Below, one piece after another: positions 41,640-48,840 of a DNA stretch of 48,840 nucleotides. This DNA comes from Eubacterium sp. (GTDB taxonomy: Bacteria; Bacillota; Clostridia; Lachnospirales; Lachnospiraceae), in assembly GCA_017433615.1 (NCBI GenBank), contig JAFRGW010000010.1:1-48840 (forward strand), read 5' to 3'. The notes under the pieces are model-generated. The model was given only the letters and a program-made list of their open reading frames with translations. It had not been told where the DNA came from and made no database searches. Position numbers and translations under genes: made by a program. The stretch's first letter is position 1. Each line of letters starts with the position of its first letter.

Positions 41640-42488
41640 ATGAGTTACGCAGATCAGCTGTTTATCAGTATGTGCAGGGATATTATTGACAACGGATGTG
41701 ATACAAAAGGAGAGCTGGTGCGGCCGCACTGGCCGGACGGAACACCTGCATATACGATTAAGAAGTTCGGTGTCGTCAGCCGCTATGATCTCACCAGAGA
41801 ATTTCCGGCACTTACCCTCAGGAAGACTTATCTGAAAAGTGCGTTTGATGAGATCCTCTGGATCTGGCAGAAAAAATCGAATAACATTCACGATCTTCAT
41901 AGTCATATCTGGGATGAGTGGGCAGATGAAAACGGCTCGATCGGAAAAGCCTACGGTTACCAGCTTGGCGTGAAACACCAGTATCGCGAAGGAGAAATGG
42001 ATCAGGTAGACAGGGTGCTGTACGACCTGAAGCACAATCCCTACAGCCGGCGGATTATGACCAACATGTATGTGCATCAGGATCTTCATGAGATGGCGCT
42101 GTATCCCTGTGCCTATTCGATGACATTCAACGTCACGAAGAAGGCGGGCAGCGACAGACTAACGCTGAATGCCGTGCTGCACCAGCGCTCACAGGACGTA
42201 CTTGCCGCCAATAACTGGAATGTATGTCAGTATGCACTGCTGCTGATGATGTTTGCGCAGGTCTGTGACATGGAGGCGGGGGAACTGCTGCATGTGATTG
42301 CAGATGCACATATTTATGACAGACACATTCCGCTGATTGAGGAACTGATCACCCGGGAGACCTATCCGGCACCGGCAGTGCGGCTCAATCCGGAGATCAG
42401 GGATTTCTATGAATTTACGCGCGATGATCTGATCGTAGAAAATTATCAGGCCGGTCCGCAGATTAAGGATATTCCGATCGCTATCTGA
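41640..42488 (+). CDS. thyA: Thymidylate synthase
   Basis: A 282-residue ThyA that methylates dUMP to dTMP using methylene-tetrahydrofolate. The catalytic cysteine is Cys157 (ALYPCAYSM), the dUMP-phosphate arginine pair is in YSRRIMTN, and LHQRSQDVLAANNWN is the nucleotide-binding segment, followed by HIYDRH. Length is normal. The ribosome site ACGGAGA precedes ATG 41640. The dihydrofolate reductase gene follows after 34 bp, the classical pairing, because ThyA oxidises the folate that FolA must reduce again. Confidence 0.97.
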   Translation: MSYADQLFISMCRDIIDNGCDTKGELVRPHWPDGTPAYTIKKFGVVSRYDLTREFPALTLRKTYLKSAFDEILWIWQKKSNNIHDLHSHIWDEWADENGSIGKAYGYQLGVKHQYREGEMDQVDRVLYDLKHNPYSRRIMTNMYVHQDLHEMALYPCAYSMTFNVTKKAGSDRLTLNAVLHQRSQDVLAANNWNVCQYALLLMMFAQVCDMEAGELLHVIADAHIYDRHIPLIEELITRETYPAPAVRLNPEIRDFYEFTRDDLIVENYQAGPQIKDIPIAI

Positions 42489-42522
42489 CACACAGAAAAT
42501 AAGAATACGAGGAGATCAGAAG

Positions 42523-43011
42523 ATGAAAGCAATTGCAGCCGCTGACAGAAACTGGGGAATCGGACAGGGGAATAAACTGCTGATCAGCATTCCGGCAGAC
42601 ATGCGCTTTTTCCGTGAGAAGACAACGGGGCATGTTGTCGTTATGGGGCGGAAAACACTGGAGAGTTTTCCGAACGGGAAACCCTTGAAGGACCGCGTTA
42701 ATATTGTTCTGACAAGAGACCGCAGCTACAGCGTGAAGGGTGCTGAAATTGTCCACAGTGTGGAAGAACTGACAGAACTGCTCGAACAGTATCCCTCAGA
42801 TGAGGTCTATGTGATCGGCGGCGAACAGATCTACCGGCAGCTGCTCCCGCTCTGTGATACAGCTTATATCACAAAGATCGATTATGCTTATCAGGCAGAT
42901 GCGTTTTTTCCGGATCTGGATGCGGATCCTGCATGGGAGATTGCGGAAGAAAGCGAAGAACAGACATGCTTTGATATTGAATACACGTTCCGGACCTATG
43001 TACGGCGTTAA
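42523..43011 (+). CDS. folA: Dihydrofolate reductase
   Basis: A 162-residue DHFR. AIAAADRNWGIGQGNKL is the N-terminal strand and loop, the acidic active-site residue is Asp26 (IPADMRFFREKT), NADPH contacts are VVVMGRKTLESFP (38-50), and EVYVIGGEQIYRQLLP is the C-terminal signature. It regenerates tetrahydrofolate used by the adjacent ThyA. The ribosome site GAGGAGA is good. Probably co-transcribed with thyA. Confidence 0.97.
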   Translation: MKAIAAADRNWGIGQGNKLLISIPADMRFFREKTTGHVVVMGRKTLESFPNGKPLKDRVNIVLTRDRSYSVKGAEIVHSVEELTELLEQYPSDEVYVIGGEQIYRQLLPLCDTAYITKIDYAYQADAFFPDLDADPAWEIAEESEEQTCFDIEYTFRTYVRR

Positions 43012-43042
43012 CATGTTCTAACATAATCAGGCGGGAAATCAC

Positions 43043-43098
43043 CCCGTTCTGAGCAGCGGGACTTAAGCATGAGAAACAGTGCCGCCTCTGCAGGCGGC
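43043..43098. repeat. Dispersed structured element, partial copy 4 (upstream of ispG)
   Basis: Hairpin CCCG...CGGG ending in GCGGGACTTAAGC (43056-43068), similar to the core GGGACTTGAACGC, then a perfect stem GCCGCC/GGCGGC (43081-43086 with 43093-43098) with TCTGCA between, like CCCGCC-TTTGCA-GGCG in the thyA copy. Similarity is partial and the order of the parts differs. Confidence 0.35.
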
Positions 43099-43111
43099 CG
43101 GAGGATAGAAT

Positions 43112-44182
43112 ATGATCAGAAGAGCATCCCATACGGTCCGGATCGGAAACTGTGAGATCGGCGGAAACAACCCGATCCGGATTCAGTCGATGACAAACAC
43201 AAAAACGGAAGATATCCAGGCGACTGTCTCGCAGATTCTCGCACTTGAAGATGCGGGCTGTGAGATTATCCGGTGTGCAGTGCCGACAATGGAAGCGGCG
43301 GAGGCACTGTCCGGAATTCGTGAAAAGATTCATATTCCGCTGGTTGCAGATATTCATTTTGATTATCGTCTTGCGATCGCCGCAATGCAGAACGGTGCGG
43401 ATAAGATCCGCATCAATCCGGGGAATATCGGCGCAGAAGAACGCGTCGCTGCGGTTGTGCAGGAGGCGAAGGCCCGGGGAATTCCGATTCGGGTAGGTGT
43501 GAACAGCGGATCGCTCGAGAAGGATATTCTGGAAAAAAACGGCGGTGTCACAGCTGAGGGACTGGTTGAGAGTGCGCTCAGACAGGCCGCGGTCATTGAA
43601 GATATGGGCTATGAGAATCTGGTGCTCAGCATCAAGGCGTCAGATGTTATGATGTGTGCAGAAGCACACCGCCTGATTGCGGACCGGACAACCCATCCGC
43701 TCCATGTGGGCATTACGGAAGCGGGAACCCTTTATGCCGGCAATATTAAATCGGCAGTCGGGCTGGGCATTATTCTGTCGCAGGGCATCGGCGATACAAT
43801 CCGCGTCTCGCTGACGGGAGATCCGCTGGAGGAGATCAAATCTGCAAAGATGATTCTCCGCACGCTGGGGCTGCGAAACGGCGGCGTGGAAGTTGTATCC
43901 TGTCCGACGTGCGGCAGGACGAAGATCGACCTGATCTCACTCGCAGAACAGGTACAGGAGATGGTCGCAGAAATGCCGCTGGACAATCTGAAGGTGGCTG
44001 TGATGGGGTGTGTCGTCAACGGACCGGGAGAAGCCAGAGAGGCAGATCTCGGGATTGCAGGCGGCGACGGCGTCGGTATTTTAATCAAAAAAGGCGAGAT
44101 TATCAGAAAAATGCCGGAACAGGAACTGCTCGGGGCATTGAAAGCGGAGTTGGAAAAACTAATCAACTCAGCGGGGAATTAA
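43112..44182 (+). CDS. ispG: 4-hydroxy-3-methylbut-2-enyl-diphosphate synthase
   Basis: A 356-residue IspG of the non-mevalonate isoprenoid pathway, reducing MEcPP to HMBPP with a 4Fe-4S cluster. Cluster ligands are Cys264, Cys267 (SCPTCGR) and Cys300 (GCVVNGPGEA), with Glu307 as the usual fourth ligand. The N-terminal TIM barrel shows NPIRIQSMTNT and VADIHFDYRLA. Length fits the short two-domain bacterial form. The ribosome site CCGGAGGA is strong. It is followed after 24 bp by polC, as in many Firmicutes. Confidence 0.97.
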   Translation: MIRRASHTVRIGNCEIGGNNPIRIQSMTNTKTEDIQATVSQILALEDAGCEIIRCAVPTMEAAEALSGIREKIHIPLVADIHFDYRLAIAAMQNGADKIRINPGNIGAEERVAAVVQEAKARGIPIRVGVNSGSLEKDILEKNGGVTAEGLVESALRQAAVIEDMGYENLVLSIKASDVMMCAEAHRLIADRTTHPLHVGITEAGTLYAGNIKSAVGLGIILSQGIGDTIRVSLTGDPLEEIKSAKMILRTLGLRNGGVEVVSCPTCGRTKIDLISLAEQVQEMVAEMPLDNLKVAVMGCVVNGPGEAREADLGIAGGDGVGILIKKGEIIRKMPEQELLGALKAELEKLINSAGN

Positions 44183-44206
44183 ATAAGTAAAAGGGAAGTG
44201 AATTAC

Positions 44207-47200
44207 GTGGCGGAACAGATATCCAGACGGATCGAGGAAGTATTTCCGGGAATCAAACTGAATGACGGACTGCAGCAGGTTCTGAAGCATGCGGTCGTGA
44301 CGCGTGTCACGATGAACCGCAGCAGGAGCCTGCTTCGTGTGTATCTGGAGTGTTCTGCGTGTCTGCCAAAGGAAAAAATATATGAACTGGAGCGCGCACT
44401 GACACGGAGTCTTCAGGCGGGGTCAGACCTGCAGGTGCGGGTCATCGAGCGGTTCAGGCTCTCGCGTCTCTATACAGCCAAGACGCTTCTGGAACAATAT
44501 GGTGAGAGTATTGAACTGGAGCTGCGACAGTATAATCATATGCTGGCGTGGCTCTTTCATACTGCGGTGTTTGCGTTTCCGGCAAAAGATCAGATGAGCG
44601 TGACGATCGCGGATACCGTTGTCTCACGGGATCTGGAAGAAGAATTTTACAGAATTCTCGATAAGATTCTGAATGAACGCTGCGGGCTCGGCGTACAGCT
44701 GGAGATTACAAGGCAGGTGCGGCCGGAAACACAGGCGATTCAGGAAAATGAGCTTCTGATGCGTGCTGCGGCCAGAAATATTGTAGCGCAGACATCGCTG
44801 GCATCCCGGCAGCGTACAGACGGCAGCGACGCACAGGCAACCGGTGAGATGGCTGATGCAGACAGCACGTCCGGAACAGCTGCAGACGGGAAAGCACAGG
44901 CACAGGGCGGACTGTCGGGTGTGCAGCAGAATACTTCCTCCGGCAGTGCCGCTGTACAGCCGGCTGATGCAGCTGCTTCGTGCAGCGTCCAATCAGAGCG
45001 GGCGGGCGGACGCGGCAGAGAGGATGGCAGTAAATGGCGTTCCGGCCGCGGTAAAGGCAGCCGGGGACTGCATCTGGGTGAACCGGGTGCGGAAGTCATG
45101 TACGGAAGAGATTTTGACGACGACAGCATCCCACTTTCTGAAGTGGATGAGCTCTCCGGTACCGTGGTGATCTATGGAGAGATTATTGATATAGAGATGC
45201 GCACGCTTCGAAGCGAGCGTGTCCTGCTGATCCTTACGGTTACCGATGATACGGACACGATCCGGGTAAAGATCTTTCTGGATGGTGAAGAACAGGATGC
45301 AGCAGGTGCCATGTTTAAAAAGGGCACGTTTGTACGGATCAAGGGCCGCGCGCAGGAAGACAGTTTTGATCATGAGCTGACCATCATGTCGGTTTCAGGC
45401 ATCAGGCGTTCGGTCAGTTTCCGGAAGGTGCGGCAGGACAACAGTCCGGTAAAGCGCGTGGAACTGCATTGTCATTCCAAAATGAGCGATATGGACGGCG
45501 TCACCGATGCGGCGGCGCTGGTGAAGCGCGCCTGGAAATGGGGGCATTCCGCAATTGCCCTTACGGACCACGGCGGTGTGCAGGCATTCCCGGAGGCGAA
45601 TCATGCCATGGAGGACATTGACCGCGCCTACCGGGCTGAATGGCAGAAGGAACATCCGGAGGCGACGAAGGATGAGCTGAAGAAGATATCTGCGCCGTTT
45701 AAGGTGATTTACGGCATGGAGGCGTATCTGATTGATGATCTGAAGGGGATTGCAGTCAACAGCCGGGGACAGGATCTGCAGGATGCGTATGTTGTATTTG
45801 ATATCGAGACGACAGGACTCTCCAATCAGACCTGCAAGATTATAGAAATCGGTGCGGTCCGCGTGGAAGGCGGAAAGATTACCGACCGCTTCTCGACGTT
45901 TGTCAATCCGGGTGTCCCGATCCCGATGCGGATTGAGGAACTGACCAGTATTTCGGACAACATGGTTTTGGATGCGCCGCCGATTGAGCAGGTGCTGCCG
46001 GAATTCCTGGAATTCTGCAGCGGTGCCGTGATGGTGGCACACAATGCGGACTTTGATATGGGCTTCATTATCAAAGCCTGTGAAGAACAGGGATTCCCGG
46101 ATCATTTTACCTATGTGGATACTGTGGCAATGGCGCGCGTGCTGCTGCCGGGCCTGGGCAGTTTCAAGCTCGATAAGGTGGCAAAGGCAGTCGGTGTTCT
46201 GCTGGATCACCACCACAGAGCTGTGGATGATGCGGCGTGCACGGCGGAAATATTAGTAAAATTCATTCAGATGCTTGCAGACCGCGGGGTCACGGATCTC
46301 GACGGCCTGAATGAGATGGCATCGGTAAGTGATGAGGCGAAGCGCAAGATGCCGTCGCATCATGTGATTCTGCTGGCGACATGTGAGACGGGGCGGCAGA
46401 ATCTTTACCGGCTGGTATCCGCTTCGCATTTGCATTATGTGTATAAGATGCAGGCGCGTCTGCCCAAGAGTCTGGTGCAGAAGTACCGCGAAGGAATTCT
46501 GGTCGGTTCGGCCTGTGTCAAAGGGGAACTGTATGACGCCATGCTGCGCGGCGCGCAGGAAGAGGAGATCATCCGGCTGATTGATTTCTATGATTATCTG
46601 GAAATTCAGCCGGTCGGAAACAATGCATTTCTGATTGAAAGTGACCGGAATGAGGCGATCACCTCCGTGGAGGATCTGCAGGAAATGAACCGGCGGATTG
46701 TAAGTTACGGAGAACAGAGCGGAAAACCGGTCGTCGCAACCTGCGATGTGCATTTTATGGATCCGGAGGATGCGATCTATCGGACGATCATCATGGCAGG
46801 CAAGAAGTTTAAGGACGCTGAGGACCAGGCGCCGCTGTATCTGCATACGACAGAGGAAATGCTGGAGGAGTTCGCCTATCTGGGCAGCGAAAAAGCGCGG
46901 GAAGTGGTGATCGAAAACCCGAACAGAATTGCTGATCAGGTTGAAAAGATTTCTCCGATCCGGGCAGGCAAATTCCCGCCGGTTATCGAGGATTCTGATA
47001 AAACACTGCGTGAGATCTGTTACAGGCGGGCATACGAGATTTACGGTGATCCGCTTCCGGAGCTGGTAGAGGCAAGACTGGAGCGGGAACTGAATTCCAT
47101 TATTTCCAACGGCTATGCCGTGATGTATATTATCGCACAGAAACTCGTGTGGAAATCCAATGAGGACGGCTATCTTGTCGGATCGCGCGGTTCCGTCGGC

Positions 47201-48840
47201 TCTTCTTTCGCGGCGACCATGTCCGGTATTACGGAGGTGAATCCGCTGCCGCCGCATTATCTCTGTGATGCCTGCAAGTACGTGGATTTTGACTCAGAAG
47301 AAGTCACAAAATATAAGAATCTGGGCATGGCCGGCTGTGACATGCCGGATGCGGTATGTCCGAAATGCGGAAAGCCGCTGACCAAAATGGGGTTTAATAT
47401 CCCGTTTGAGACGTTCCTCGGTTTCAAGGGCAACAAAGAGCCTGACATTGACCTGAATTTCTCAGGAGAATACCAGAGTAAAGCACATAAATACACAGAG
47501 GTGATTTTCGGCGCGGGACAGACGTTCCGTGCGGGTACAATCGGAACGCTCGCCGATAAGACGGCTTTTGGGTACGTCAAGAATTATTACGCAGACAAGG
47601 GAATTACCAAGCGGACATGCGACATTGACCGGATCGTCAAAGGATGTGTCGGCATCCGCCGGACAACAGGTCAGCATCCCGGCGGTATCATCGTGCTCCC
47701 GATGGGAGAAGATATCAATGCATTTACGCCGGTCCAGCATCCTGCGGACGATATGACGACCGATATCGTCACGACGCATTTTGATTATCACTCCATCGAT
47801 GAGAATCTGCTGAAGCTGGATATCCTCGGCCATGATGATCCGACCATGATCCGGATGCTGGAGGACCTGACAGGTACAGATGCAACAAAGGTTCCGCTGG
47901 ATGAGCCGAAGGTCATGAGCCTCTTTAAGAGTACGGAAGCCCTGGGGATTACACCGGATGACATCGGCGGCTGTCCGCTGGGATGCCTGGGCGTTCCGGA
48001 GTTCGGGACGGACTTTGTTATCCAGATGCTTCTGGATACGAAGCCGCAGCGGTTCTCGGATCTGATCCGTATCTCGGGTCTGTCACACGGTACAGACGTG
48101 TGGCTGGGAAATGCGCAGACACTGATTGAAGAAAACAAGGCGACGATCTCCACGGCAATCTGCACACGTGATGATATTATGACCTATCTGATTGCAAAGG
48201 GGCTGGAGAGTGAGGAATCCTTTACCATCATGGAGGCAGTCCGGAAAGGAAAGGGACTGAAACCACAATGGGAAGAAGAGATGCGGGCACATGATGTGCC
48301 GGACTGGTATATCTGGTCCTGCAATAAGATCAAATACATGTTCCCGAAAGCACATGCAGTGGCTTATGTTATGATGGCCTACCGCATTGCGTGGTATAAG
48401 ATTTATTACCCGCTGGCGTATTATGCGGCATACTTTTCCATCCGCGCCTCTGCGTTCAGCCTGGAAAAAATGTGTCTCGGGAAAGAGCGGCTTGAAGAGC
48501 ACATGCGTGCCTATGAATCGCATAAAGATACCGCTACAAATCAGGAGGCGGAGCAGTATAAAGATATGAAGATCGTGCAGGAAATGTATGCGCGCGGCTT
48601 TGATTTTGTCCCGCTGGATCTGTATCAGGCACAGGCGCACAGGTTCCGGATTGTCGGAGAGAAATCGCTGATGCCTTCACTGGATTCTCTTGAGGGTCTG
48701 GGTGACAAGGCTGCAGACAGCGTCGTGCTTGCGGCCCGGGACGGAAAATTCCTCTCAAAAGATGATTTCCGTAAGAGGGCAAAGGTCGGCAGAACGGTCT
48801 CGGATACGCTGGACCGCATCGGTGTGCTGAGTGACCTGCC
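44207..48840 (+). CDS. polC: DNA polymerase III alpha subunit, PolC type (3' end outside the window)
   Basis: At least 1,544 codons from GTG 44207, preceded by AGGGAAGTG. In order: the N-terminal domain; an unusual Ala/Ser/Gly/Gln-rich linker (about 190-300, DNA 44780-45100); the OB domain (VVIYGEIIDIE); the split PHP domain beginning LHCHSKMSDMDG (His421, His423); the inserted proofreading exonuclease (FDIETTG, Asp532 and Glu534); and the polymerase core with zinc cysteines (CDACKY at 1020) and the catalytic DIDLNF (Asp1080, Asp1082). The frame stays open to the last base and the sequence there is already the family's C-terminal end, so only a few residues are missing. PolC is the replicative polymerase of low-G+C Gram-positives. 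Confidence 0.96.
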   Translation, partial: MAEQISRRIEEVFPGIKLNDGLQQVLKHAVVTRVTMNRSRSLLRVYLECSACLPKEKIYELERALTRSLQAGSDLQVRVIERFRLSRLYTAKTLLEQYGESIELELRQYNHMLAWLFHTAVFAFPAKDQMSVTIADTVVSRDLEEEFYRILDKILNERCGLGVQLEITRQVRPETQAIQENELLMRAAARNIVAQTSLASRQRTDGSDAQATGEMADADSTSGTAADGKAQAQGGLSGVQQNTSSGSAAVQPADAAASCSVQSERAGGRGREDGSKWRSGRGKGSRGLHLGEPGAEVMYGRDFDDDSIPLSEVDELSGTVVIYGEIIDIEMRTLRSERVLLILTVTDDTDTIRVKIFLDGEEQDAAGAMFKKGTFVRIKGRAQEDSFDHELTIMSVSGIRRSVSFRKVRQDNSPVKRVELHCHSKMSDMDGVTDAAALVKRAWKWGHSAIALTDHGGVQAFPEANHAMEDIDRAYRAEWQKEHPEATKDELKKISAPFKVIYGMEAYLIDDLKGIAVNSRGQDLQDAYVVFDIETTGLSNQTCKIIEIGAVRVEGGKITDRFSTFVNPGVPIPMRIEELTSISDNMVLDAPPIEQVLPEFLEFCSGAVMVAHNADFDMGFIIKACEEQGFPDHFTYVDTVAMARVLLPGLGSFKLDKVAKAVGVLLDHHHRAVDDAACTAEILVKFIQMLADRGVTDLDGLNEMASVSDEAKRKMPSHHVILLATCETGRQNLYRLVSASHLHYVYKMQARLPKSLVQKYREGILVGSACVKGELYDAMLRGAQEEEIIRLIDFYDYLEIQPVGNNAFLIESDRNEAITSVEDLQEMNRRIVSYGEQSGKPVVATCDVHFMDPEDAIYRTIIMAGKKFKDAEDQAPLYLHTTEEMLEEFAYLGSEKAREVVIENPNRIADQVEKISPIRAGKFPPVIEDSDKTLREICYRRAYEIYGDPLPELVEARLERELNSIISNGYAVMYIIAQKLVWKSNEDGYLVGSRGSVGSSFAATMSGITEVNPLPPHYLCDACKYVDFDSEEVTKYKNLGMAGCDMPDAVCPKCGKPLTKMGFNIPFETFLGFKGNKEPDIDLNFSGEYQSKAHKYTEVIFGAGQTFRAGTIGTLADKTAFGYVKNYYADKGITKRTCDIDRIVKGCVGIRRTTGQHPGGIIVLPMGEDINAFTPVQHPADDMTTDIVTTHFDYHSIDENLLKLDILGHDDPTMIRMLEDLTGTDATKVPLDEPKVMSLFKSTEALGITPDDIGGCPLGCLGVPEFGTDFVIQMLLDTKPQRFSDLIRISGLSHGTDVWLGNAQTLIEENKATISTAICTRDDIMTYLIAKGLESEESFTIMEAVRKGKGLKPQWEEEMRAHDVPDWYIWSCNKIKYMFPKAHAVAYVMMAYRIAWYKIYYPLAYYAAYFSIRASAFSLEKMCLGKERLEEHMRAYESHKDTATNQEAEQYKDMKIVQEMYARGFDFVPLDLYQAQAHRFRIVGEKSLMPSLDSLEGLGDKAADSVVLAARDGKFLSKDDFRKRAKVGRTVSDTLDRIGVLSDL

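Noticed and set aside
45395-47257. Long minus-strand open frames opposite polC
   Set aside because: The plus strand is a continuous PolC with all catalytic motifs; the opposing frames reflect its codon pattern.

Overview
The window is chromosomal DNA of a low-to-mid G+C Gram-positive anaerobe, most likely an unnamed member of the Clostridia close to Lachnospiraceae. This rests on the gene set: a PolC-type replicative polymerase, the CdaA/CdaR c-di-AMP pair, a LytR-CpsA-Psr protein, HPr with Ser46, a DegV protein, RecD2, ATP-type PEP carboxykinase, strong AGGAGG ribosome sites, GTG/TTG starts, and intrinsic terminators with U-tracts. There is no outer-membrane gene.

Layout. (1) 1-5040 is an accessory, visibly more A/T-rich stretch. 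It holds a truncated gene of unknown function, a secreted fibronectin/discoidin-like protein broken by one in-frame amber codon, a second frame-shifted surface-protein remnant, a YefM/YoeB toxin-antitoxin pair and a composite AbiH abortive-infection protein. (2) 5040-7820 is a scar. Endonuclease IV loses its last metal ligand where an IS110-family element begins, and the far side of that element is the 5'-truncated end of an unrelated AraC regulator. The 235 bp upstream of the transposase fold by eye like an IS110 bridge RNA. (3) 7920-11997 is a catabolic operon (two SDR dehydrogenases, a zinc dehydrogenase and a TIM-barrel isomerase) with strongly structured intercistronic spacers. (4) 12000-27710 is mostly housekeeping: degV, patatin, glycosyltransferase, holA, rpsT, lepA-hemW-uvrA, mreB-like, recD2 and comF. 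(5) 27837-31763 is a c-di-AMP locus: two membrane proteins of unknown function, cdaA, cdaR and an HPr gene. (6) 31767-37386 is an envelope and proteostasis block: LCP protein, HtrA protease and a long ClpX variant. (7) 37561-40702 holds an LspA-like peptidase, pckA and an SH3 lipoprotein. (8) 40921-48840 holds mscL, thyA, folA, ispG and polC; polC runs off the end just short of its stop.

Most worth following up: a dispersed, probably structured intergenic element present upstream of lspA-like and thyA (41 of 50 bases identical, with closing stems that differ in sequence but still pair) and in weaker form upstream of recD2 and ispG; the IS110 element with a candidate bridge RNA sitting on a deletion or rearrangement junction; the zinc-ribbon/AbiH/C-terminal-domain fusion beside a toxin-antitoxin pair; and the amber codon in the surface protein. 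No CRISPR array, tRNA or rRNA gene was seen.
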